The notes under the pieces: model-generated
Databases searched by the model: none
What the model was told of the DNA's origin: nothing
What the model saw: only the letters and a program-made list of their open reading frames with translations
Assembly (NCBI RefSeq): GCF_001730295.1
Contig: NZ_MIKA01000002.1
Span: 1-64,000 of the forward strand
Reading direction: 5' to 3'
Origin: Enterococcus plantarum
GTDB lineage: Bacteria > Bacillota > Bacilli > Lactobacillales > Enterococcaceae
Length of the DNA stretch: 64,000 nt
Program-made: the position numbers and the translations under genes
In this document: positions 17,501 to 24,460 of the stretch, piece after piece
How positions within the stretch are numbered: the stretch's first letter is position 1
Layout: each line of letters begins with the position of its first letter

Positions 17501-19167
17501 GAGCTTGGGACATAAGTTCTAATGAAAAATCCAGATACCAGTCAACTTGATTGGCATCTGGATTATTTTGTTGTACAAAAATAAGAACACCTTTGCTAAA
17601 ATAAAAGTGACTAAACAAATAAGTCAGCGAGGTGTTCTTATGTTTAAAAATTATACCACAAATCAAGTCGTTCTTCCTCTAGATTTTAGCTTTCAGTTAG
17701 AAAAAAATGATATTGCGTTTGCCATAGATCAATTAGTTGAAAGTATTCCGGAGGAACGTTTTCTCTCTTTCCACCATCAAATGGGGCCTGCTTCTTATCA
17801 TCCGAAAATGATGATGAAAATGATTTTGTGTGCTTACACGCAATCTGTGTTTTCTGGTCGTAAGATTGAAGCGTTAACGAAAGACAGTATTCGCATGATG
17901 TGGCTCACTCAAAGTTATCAACCTAGTTATTGGACCATCAATCGTTTTCGAGTGAATCCTTTAGTGAATGTACTCCTTCGGGAGTGCTTTGTCCAGTTCC
18001 GTAGCCAATTAGTCAAGGAACAATTAATCGATGAAGAAGCCATTTTTATCGATGGCACAAAGATTGAAGCCAACGCCAATAAATACACCTTTGTTTGGAG
18101 AAAATCGATTGATAACTTTGATAAAAAGCTTACTGAAAAATCAAATTTTCTTTATGATGAATTGTTAAAAAATCAACTTATTCCTGAAATTGAGCGAGAG
18201 TCCGCAAAAGAATTATCTATCACTGAATTAGGCAAGATTGAAGAAAATCTAGCGCATGTTGTAGAAAAGTTTACAGACAAAATCGAACAAGCAGAGGATG
18301 GAAGTACGCGCAAATCAATCCGTTCTAAACGAAAAGTGTCTAAAAAATTAAGGAAACTTTTCCAGGACTTTAAAGAGCGAAAACTCGCTTACCAAAAACA
18401 CAGATAGCTTTTAGGGCAACGAATTGCCACGAACAGTCAATACATTTTAGGCTACGACCTTTTCTCAAATCCAACAGATACACGAATATTACGCCCTTTT
18501 TTGACCACTTTAAAGGAGCGTTTCTTTGAACTGCCAAACTATATTGTCGCAGATGCCGGCTATGGAGGTGAAGAAAACTATCAAGCGGTTTTAGAGGATC
18601 ATGAGCGAACACCACTCATCACTTACGCCATGTACCATAAAGAACAGAAGAAAAAGTTTAAACGAAATCCGTTCTTTCCAGCAAATTGGCCGTACCAAGA
18701 ATTAAAGGATACGTTTCTTTGTCCCGATGGACGGAAGATGATTTTTCGCAATTATTCCATTCGTACAGATAAGTATGGTTTTAAACGATATTTAAAACGG
18801 TATGAATGTGAGGACTGCTCAAATTGCCCTCTTCGAAGCAAATGTACAAAAGCGAAGAGTGACAAGAATCGTGAGATTCAAAAGAACATGAACTGGGAAT
18901 ACTTTAAAGCGACGATTCAACAGCTGCTTTCAGAAGAAGAAACAGGGAAACTCTATCGCCAACGAAAAATTGACGTCGAACTAGCTTTCGGACATTTGAA
19001 GGCTTGTTTAGGATTCACTCGTTTCTTTGTTCGAGGGAAACAGCAGACACACAATGAAATTGGATTCGCGTTAATGGCAGTAAATTTAAGGAAGTATAGA
19101 CTAAGTAAGCTAGAAAATAAGAAGGATTCTTCTATTTTACGGTTCTTGGGACTTACGTCCTAAGCTC
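17501..19167 (+). mobile_element. IS1182-family insertion sequence
   Basis: Imperfect 20-bp terminal inverted repeats: GAGCTTGGGACATAAGTTCT at 17501-17520, and at 19148-19167 the complement of GAGCTTAGGACGTAAGTCCC. They enclose a single transposase frame (17640-19163). A hairpin with CCAGAT/ATCTGG arms lies just inside the left end. No clear target duplication is visible. The right end reaches into the 3' end of the lipoprotein gene on the opposite strand. Confidence 0.85.
17640..19163 (+). pseudogene. IS1182-family transposase, amber-interrupted and internally shortened
   Basis: Starts MFKNYTTNQVVLPLDFSFQL after GCGAGG. The N-terminal DUF772-like part and IFIDGTKIEANANKYTFVWRKS are present. 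The frame stops at TAG 18405-18407 (after YQKHR) and resumes in the same phase: IATNSQYILGYDLF, VADAGYGGEENY, the cysteine-rich CEDCSNCPLRSKC insert, and IDVELAFGHLKACLGFTRFFVRG. The segment between the stop and IATNSQ is about ten codons; from memory of the family, some 35 residues with the RNSYSKTDHDATF region are expected there, so an internal deletion has probably removed part of the DDE core. The transposase is not functional. Confidence 0.82.
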
Positions 19168-19537
19168 TTTTTAAAATTAATGGAGGAGACTCACCAACAA
19201 TGTTTTCATTGGGATTCGCAGAAAAGTAAAACTCTAATTGATTTTTATCAATCATATGAAATGAGTAAATGGAACCTTTATCAAGAGACTTCAAAATTAG
19301 CTCTTTTTTTGTTTGTTCTGAGGTTATTAAATCACCGTTTTCAAGAAAATCAAAATTATCTAATACTAGCTCAAATGAACGATCATTGTTTTCTATTATA
19401 CTAATTTGCTTCTCAGTGTCTCTTACTGATTGCCAGGTTCCAACAAATGTAGACTGTTCTATATCCTTAGACCCTTTGCAGCCTACTAAGATAAAAGATA
19501 AAACAACAACTACAAAAAAATATGGTAAAAACTTCAA
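19160..19537 (-). CDS. Small lipoprotein, 3' end formed by the IS terminus
   Basis: 125 residues with a lipoprotein signal MKFLPYFFVVVVLSFILVGC (lipobox LVGC, lipidated Cys20), after AAAGGAGAAC. The mature part (about 105 residues) has FVGTWQSVRDTEKQISI and later DKNQLEFYF, the look of a small calycin/lipocalin-like domain. The stop codon and final codons lie inside the right terminal repeat of the IS (19148-19167), so the original C-terminus was probably replaced or shortened by a few residues. Function unknown; small lipoproteins near LXG operons sometimes serve immunity. Confidence 0.7.
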   Translation of the reverse strand: MKFLPYFFVVVVLSFILVGCKGSKDIEQSTFVGTWQSVRDTEKQISIIENNDRSFELVLDNFDFLENGDLITSEQTKKELILKSLDKGSIYSFHMIDKNQLEFYFSANPNENIVGESPPLILKRA

Positions 19538-19647
19538 AGTAGTTCTCCTTTCTTTTTTTATATATTTAGAAGGATAATGTATACACTAATCATAACAGGA
19601 AATGCCATATTTTCAATACAGGAAATAAAAAAATTTAGACAAGGTCT

Positions 19648-19677
19648 AAATCTGACACAACTTATTGTGTCAGATTT
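19648..19677. terminator. 13-bp perfect hairpin upstream of recombinase gene
   Basis: AAATCTGACACAA (19648-19660), loop CTTA, exact complement 19665-19677. It is followed on the plus strand by ATAAAAATCAAT. Its arms share AAATCTGAC and the following GTCAGATTTATAAAAA with the second inverted repeat at 19753-19795. Confidence 0.6.
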
Positions 19678-19752
19678 ATAAAAATCAATAAAACAAGACA
19701 GCTCTAAGGCTCAACTCACTTTTGAGGAAAGCCTTCAATTTATATCTTCTTT

Positions 19753-19795
19753 AAATCTGACTTAAACAATGTTATAATGGTATTAAGTCAGATTT
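19753..19795 (+). promoter_or_regulatory. Promoter enclosed by a 13-bp inverted repeat before the recombinase
   Basis: AAATCTGACTTAA (19753-19765) and its exact complement (19783-19795) flank a 17-bp spacer that holds TATAAT (19773-19778). A repressor at this palindrome would block the -10 box directly. The recombinase TTG start follows 18 bp after the repeat. Confidence 0.65.
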
Positions 19796-19813
19796 ATAAA
19801 AAGAGGGATTTTT

Positions 19814-20413
19814 TTGAAAATTGTTGAACCATTTCGAGACAAAAAACAGATTGATGCCATGAAAGCTATTTTATCCTCCGGAAAAATGGGCCAACGAAAC
19901 GTGCTGCTATTTTCGATCGGAATAAATACTGCTTATCGAATTTCAGATCTACGCCGATTAAAATTATCGGACGTCCTAACAATTTCTCGTGATCGAGTGA
20001 TTGCCAAAGATCGATTAGAAATGAAAGAGCAAAAAACAGGGAAGCATAATTCGATTATTATTTCGAATAAGCTGAGAAAGTTGATCATGGAATACTGCAC
20101 TGAAGTTTTTTCCTATGAGATAGCAAATCGAGAGTTTGATCACTACTTGTTCCCAAGTCAAAAAGGAACGGATGAACCGATGAAAAGACAAACGTTGTGG
20201 GAAATTCTTAGTAATGCGGCCAAGAGTATTGGGGTAAGTAATATCGGCAGCCACTCGATGCGGAAAACATTTGGGTATTTCCTTTATAAAAATGGCACGT
20301 CAATCGAGATTATTCAGGATCTATTGAATCACTCTTCTCAACGTGAAACACTTAGATACATTGGAATTACTCAAGAAGATAAAGATACGGCAGTGATCAG
20401 TTTGGATTTATAA
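19814..20413 (+). CDS. Small tyrosine recombinase/integrase
   Basis: 199 residues from TTG 19814 after AGAGGG. It is only the catalytic domain; the N-terminal arm-binding and most of the core-binding domain are missing, a size seen in small phage- or plasmid-type recombinases and FimB/FimE-like invertases. Catalytic residues are all present: Arg in NTAYRISDLRRLKLSD (about 38), Lys in the RLEMKEQKTGK hairpin, HSMRKT (His and Arg, about 148-151), His in LLNHSSQRE (about 171) and Tyr in RYIGIT (about 180). It may be functional. No matching phage or ICE genes are adjacent, so its substrate is open. Confidence 0.85.
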   Translation: MKIVEPFRDKKQIDAMKAILSSGKMGQRNVLLFSIGINTAYRISDLRRLKLSDVLTISRDRVIAKDRLEMKEQKTGKHNSIIISNKLRKLIMEYCTEVFSYEIANREFDHYLFPSQKGTDEPMKRQTLWEILSNAAKSIGVSNIGSHSMRKTFGYFLYKNGTSIEIIQDLLNHSSQRETLRYIGITQEDKDTAVISLDL

Positions 20414-20820
20414 AAGGTACATAGTTTCTATATAATAGAAGAAACACGTTTTTTCTTAAAAATTGCCCCAAAACTTATAGCAAATTCTATCTATCATAAA
20501 TCTACGTTATTGGTAGAGTGATTCTAAGGACGTTTCAGCTTTTAAAGCTAGATACTATCTTGAGTGAACGTTCTGAAGATTCTCAAAAACGCCGTTTTTG
20601 GCAATATAAAAAAGCTGCCCCAAAACTAGGGCAACTTCCAGTGATATCAATAGTATATATTCGTTGAAACATGAATTAATCAAATTATCGAAAACGCTCG
20701 TTTTTGGTATAAAAGCTTGTTTCCTTATATTTATGTTAAAGAAATGAAGCAGCATTGTCAATTTGAAAAAGTATTTACAGTAACGTATATGAAATCAAAA
20801 AATATGAGAAGGGGAAGACA
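20414..20820. other. 407-bp intergenic region with a minus-strand terminator-like hairpin
   Basis: No supported gene. GCTGCCCCAAAACTAGGGCAAC at about 20611-20632 forms a short GC-rich hairpin whose T-run (TTTTTTAT) is on the minus strand. A related piece TTGCCCCAAAACTTATAGCA lies at about 20462. AAACGCCGTTTTTGGCA and AAACGCTCGTTTTTGGTA are two similar short pieces (20590 and 20693). The segment looks like eroded repeats. Confidence 0.4.
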
Positions 20821-21168
20821 ATGGATGAACTCTTGAAAAAAATGGCAGCCTTTGGGGTTCCAGGGATAGTTTTAGTAGTTGCGATCAGTGTCAGTGGATA
20901 TGCTGGAGGTGTAGCTATCACAGTTGCTTTAGCTTCCTTAGGACCTTTTGGAATGATTGGCGGAATTGCAACATTGGGAGTTATCGGGTTAATCAGCCAT
21001 ACTATTGCAGATTATGGTACAGAGAAAGTTATACAGGCTGTAGTAAAAGAGCAGCTGAAGAAAAAAGAACAGAATCAGATAATTAAAGAAATTTGGAATT
21101 ACCCAATCACAAAAGGCTTAAAACTAAAAGTAATTAATTATGTAGAAAACACCAAAAAGGATCGATAA
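20821..21168 (+). CDS. Glycine-rich hydrophobic membrane protein, unknown
   Basis: 115 residues after GAGAAGGGGAAG. The first 65 residues are very hydrophobic and Gly-rich (VPGIVLVVAISVSGYAGGVAITVALASLGPFGMIGGIATLGVIGLIS), enough for two membrane helices; the rest is a basic amphipathic tail (VVKEQLKKKEQNQIIKE). This resembles small holin-like or glycine-zipper proteins, but I do not recognise a family. It stands at the head of a run of small frames and remnants downstream of the recombinase. Confidence 0.6.
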   Translation: MDELLKKMAAFGVPGIVLVVAISVSGYAGGVAITVALASLGPFGMIGGIATLGVIGLISHTIADYGTEKVIQAVVKEQLKKKEQNQIIKEIWNYPITKGLKLKVINYVENTKKDR

Positions 21169-21208
21169 AATTAATCTATAAAATACGCTACTATGGGAGG
21201 TGTTTTTA

Positions 21209-21316
21209 TTGAAGAATACAAAGTTTAGTTTATCTCGTATATCAAAAAATGTAGTTTTTTTTATTCTAGGTATAATTTTAGCAATAATAATCTTGAAGAT
21301 CTTTAATATTAAATGA
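21209..21316 (+). CDS. 35-residue single-helix membrane peptide
   Basis: TTG start at 21209 preceded by GGGAGG at seven to nine bases. The product begins MKNTKFSLSRISKNVV and is followed by one transmembrane helix (FFILGIILAIIILKIF). It lies 40 bp after the previous gene on the same strand. The site and composition support a real small protein; function unknown. Confidence 0.5.
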   Translation: MKNTKFSLSRISKNVVFFILGIILAIIILKIFNIK

Positions 21317-21374
21317 TTTCCAAAAAGGATAGGTAGGTGAAAGATGAAAAATTGAATGAAGAGAGGTGTTACAG

Positions 21375-21797
21375 GTGATCGTTTTAACAGAAGAGCAAAG
21401 AGAAGCAATCATAAATAAAATGTCTGAAAATCAGAGAAAAGTCCTTTTTACTTATAAAAGACGTGATATTCAATCGATGTTTTTAAATAAAATATTCTCC
21501 GAAGATGATGAATGGGAATATGATGATTACCATGAAAATTCGTACTAGCAAAATAGTAAAGTATCAAAAGAAGAAAGATTGTATTGTGCGTGTGGTAAAG
21601 AAGTAAAGTACCAATATGTATTGAGATCCAAAAAGAGCCAACAAAAGATCGGACTTAGTTTGCAACATTTATCGGATCATATCAATATTCCGTTGTCGAT
21701 TGCTAGAAATATCAAAGCGGGAATACAGGGAATTGACCGTCATTTAGATAAGTTTGTTTATAAGCTAAATAATAATAGAAATAAGATATCGTCGTGA
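21375..21797 (+). pseudogene. Amber-interrupted small protein with a Cys pair
   Basis: Starts at GTG 21375 after GAGAGG (GTG 21366 is an alternative). The frame reads MIVLTEEQREAIINKMSENQ to YHENSY, then TAG (21546-21548), then continues QNSKVSKEERLYCACGKEVKYQYVLRSKKSQQKIGL to TGA 21795-21797. The second part has a CxC pair and a basic helix, reminiscent of a zinc or nucleic-acid binding segment. The absence of a new ribosome site after the stop suggests one ancestral gene of about 140 codons. Family not recognised. Confidence 0.5.
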
Positions 21798-22240
21798 AAA
21801 AACAAGATTTTAATGAAATATCATCTACATTTAGAGAACACAAAAATTTTCGTCAGTATTAGTTGATTATGGTTATATGTGTTCTTGGTTACCAGTTGAT
21901 GATCAAGGTGTTGGTTTTATAACAGTTCACTCTAAAAACAAACCATGATTCAAAAATTCAGTTACAAGGAAGAATATCAGTGGAACGGAATTCCTTTGGT
22001 ACAGACAATTATATGGCTTTCCAGAAAGATGACATGAAAGTTCTTTCGATGCCATATCAAAATATCCTGAAGTTTACACTGCTGTAGCAGTCAAAAAAAC
22101 TTGGAAATTTAATTGAGATAATGGCGTCTTATGGTTTAGAAGTCGTTTTCAGTTTTCAAGTAAAACAAATACCTCACTTTAATCAATATGAGAGATATTT
22201 TAATATATACCTTCAACGTCTAGCTGGAAAAATTTAAATA
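21798..22240 (+). pseudogene. Decayed coding remnant with several UGA stops
   Basis: A reading frame starting GTG AAA AAA CAA GAT at about 21793 breaks after 22 codons, but a second phase gives long protein-like text: VDYGYMCSWLPVDDQGVGFI, TVHSKNKP, FKNSVTRKNISGTEFLWYRQ, LYGFPER, HESSFDAISKYPEVYTAVAV, KKTWKFN, DNGVLWFRSRFQFSSK. The breaks between these pieces are TGA codons at places where Trp would fit. At least one frameshift is also needed. It is an old gene remnant; the product is not recognised. Confidence 0.45.
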
Positions 22241-22377
22241 TAATCATCAACTATTAAATGGATCAAAACATCAAAACGATCAAAAAAGCAATGGTTCAAA
22301 TAAGTCTTTTTCGCATAGCTTTTTAAGAAGTGGTCCAATTTTTACTAAGAACGATAAAAATTGAAAGGATGAGTTAT

Positions 22378-22893
22378 TTGTTACTAAAAAAAGAGGAATT
22401 TTACATAGATAAAATAAGCTCAAAGGATTTTATTAGTTTAAAAAAGATACTTCAAAATGAGCGATTAATGTTGTTAGGATCGGGTAAAGTATATAACGAT
22501 CTTGAAGTTCAGCAATGGATAAATAAAATTAAAAATCAATACAACAATTATGGATATAGCTACTTTATGATAAAAAATATTGATAGCAATGAAGTAATTG
22601 GTTTAGTAGGACTTATTCCGACTGTTATAAATGAAAAAGAATGTGTAGAAATTGCATACGTGATTAATGAAGAATTTCAAGGTAATGGATTTGCTGTAGC
22701 AAGTGTTGAGATCTTAATTAAACATTTTTCAGATAATGTAAAAAAAAATACTATTGTAGCGCAATTTGTTCCAGAAAACATAAATTCAAAAAAAGTTGCT
22801 GAGAACTTAGGTATGACTTTTGCATATGAATATGAGAGGGAAATGCATAATGGTAAAAAAAAGCACTTAGTATATAATTTCAAAGTCTATTAA
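22378..22893 (+). CDS. GNAT-family N-acetyltransferase (RimJ/RimL-like)
   Basis: 171 residues from TTG 22378, chosen because AAAGGATGAG lies just upstream; ATG 22369 is an alternative that would place this site inside the gene. GNAT features: NEVIGLVGLIP (beta 4 region), EIAYVINEEFQGNGFAVASV with the acetyl-CoA pyrophosphate loop in Q-G-N-G-F-A variant of the Q/RxxGxG/A motif, and VPENINSKKVAENLGM (the NxxSxxxxxKxGF-like end). These enzymes acetylate ribosomal proteins or small molecules; the substrate is unknown. Codon use is AT-rich like its neighbours in the island. Confidence 0.8.
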   Translation: MLLKKEEFYIDKISSKDFISLKKILQNERLMLLGSGKVYNDLEVQQWINKIKNQYNNYGYSYFMIKNIDSNEVIGLVGLIPTVINEKECVEIAYVINEEFQGNGFAVASVEILIKHFSDNVKKNTIVAQFVPENINSKKVAENLGMTFAYEYEREMHNGKKKHLVYNFKVY

Positions 22894-23035
22894 AACTATT
22901 AATATGTAAAACAAACAGGAAAGAAGGTAAATAGATTAGTTGCGAAAAAAAAGCAAATTGAGAGGCTACTAGTTAGGTTGGGAAGCATAAAAATACTATT
23001 TTCAAAAAAGATCAATAACTGAAGGAGGAAAAATT

Positions 23036-23601
23036 GTGTTAATCATATGGAAGAGAAAAGGTTTATTGGTTTCTGTATCAATCGTTTTAGGCTTATTATC
23101 TTCATTTTTACCATGCTTAATAAATCATTTATTCAATAAAATATTTTTGAAAAATGAAAGAATTGAACTCTATACAGACGATTTAGGTAAAATTTACCAA
23201 AATGATAATCGTAGTAATTTTTTGGAATTAAAAATGTCACATGGACAAAAATTCTATTCTATTTTCCAATTATTTGTATAGGTATTCCTGTTCTTACATT
23301 GTTAATAAAATAGCTTTGCATACAATAAAAAAGTTAATTCTGAAAAGGATTGATTCCGAACCGCAAAAATTACTGAAGCATAAGAAAAAAATCGAAAAGA
23401 AATTGAACAGAGTCAGCAGGAGTTTGACGTGCGGCTGACGGATCTTGTTAAGCGTTTGGATAAACGCATAAGTACATGAACTCATTGAACTATATGGAAC
23501 TGGCTTCGGATATAGATTTGTTTGCAATGGCATTTACAGATATTTCAGAAGAATTACGATTAAAGGAATCAGTGAGAGAATTTTTAGTTACATTGGAATA
23601 A
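23036..23601 (+). pseudogene. Broken small membrane protein with helical tail
   Basis: Opens GTG TTA ATC ATA after GGAGG with a membrane helix (GLLVSVSIVLGLLSSFLPCLIN) and SHGQKFYSIF, then loses phase near 23262. The alternative phase gives a second membrane helix (PIICIGIPVLTLLIK), and other phases further on give helical pieces QQEFDVRLTDLVKRLDKRIS and NYMELASDIDLFAMAFTDIS, EELRLKESVREFLVTLE, ending at TAA 23599-23601. At least two frameshifts and stops separate them. It is probably a former two-helix membrane protein with a coiled-coil tail; function unknown. Confidence 0.45.
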
Positions 23602-23634
23602 TAATTCCCAAAAAGAATCAGTAGGAGGAAATAA

Positions 23635-24288
23635 ATGCCCAAGTCAGGAAAATTAAATAGGCATAAACTAAAAATATTAATAATTGTATTCTTAACATTA
23701 CTTACTGCTTGTGGTGCAAATTCGAAAACGCAAAAATTTGATAAGAAAAATGATCTAAATAAACTTAAATCAAATATGATTTCGTTAATTTCTCCTTCTT
23801 TATACGCTCAACAGTTTGTCAATAAAAATATATTTACATTAAATAGAGATTCTACAATTGATGATTTAAATCTAATAAAAGATGACTTGAACAATAAATT
23901 TTACTCTGAATGGAAGACTCTAATCGATGAAAAGAATAAGGCGATATCTAATTTAAAAGAAGTCGTTGCTGATCAAAAATTGAGTGAGATTCTATTTGCT
24001 CAAACGGACTTGATGGAAGAAAAAAATGAGGAAATTTTTAATCAGTTGAAAGATATTCAGAATCAAGAACAATTAAGTTTCTTTGTAGAAAAACTAGAAA
24101 ATACTTATTATTCGTACGACACTACAATGAATCTTCTAAAAGTCGAGCTAAAATATCTTCCAGATGATCTAGAATACACAGAGTACGAGAGTCAAAGGAT
24201 TGTTGTACAAACCTACTCTAAGGCGTTACATAAGTATAGTGAGCAAAGTAGTGCAGAAAAATTTGATAAGGAAAATTTTATTGATTAG
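23635..24288 (+). CDS. Lipoprotein, probably truncated by an amber codon near the C-terminus
   Basis: 217 residues after GTAGGAGG. Lipoprotein signal with lipobox LTAC (Cys26 lipidated), preceded by a basic stretch KLNRHKLK. The mature part is helical and rich in Asn/Asp/Glu/Lys (LNLIKDDLNNKFYSEWKTLI, QTDLMEEKNEEIFNQLKDIQ) with no recognised domain. The stop TAG at 24286-24288 is followed in frame by 18 more sense codons (YNKKFQLSSEYDGLKNQV) to TAA at 24345, a continuation that looks coding. The shorter protein could still be functional. Confidence 0.65.
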   Translation: MPKSGKLNRHKLKILIIVFLTLLTACGANSKTQKFDKKNDLNKLKSNMISLISPSLYAQQFVNKNIFTLNRDSTIDDLNLIKDDLNNKFYSEWKTLIDEKNKAISNLKEVVADQKLSEILFAQTDLMEEKNEEIFNQLKDIQNQEQLSFFVEKLENTYYSYDTTMNLLKVELKYLPDDLEYTEYESQRIVVQTYSKALHKYSEQSSAEKFDKENFID

Positions 24289-24460
24289 TATAATAAGAAA
24301 TTTCAGCTATCAAGTGAATACGATGGGCTGAAAAATCAAGTTTAAACTGATTATTTGGTAATCCATTAGCGTCTGTAAAAATAATCACAGTGGAAAAATA
24401 ACTAGTTATAAGATAACATATAAAAGAAAACTCTTTAAAAAGCAGAAAGGTGGTGAGCAG

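Noticed and set aside
19753-19795. Invertible promoter
   Set aside because: The spacer between the arms is only 17 bp, too short for inversion at these two arms; operator is more likely. Inversion between the two hairpins remains open.
20555-20761. 68-residue minus-strand frame
   Set aside because: Contains terminator-like and repeated pieces, no ribosome site, no family.
15119-24345. Reassigned amber codon in this organism
   Set aside because: Genes such as mptR and radA use TAG as their normal end; the interrupted genes are confined to an accessory island with frameshifts as well.
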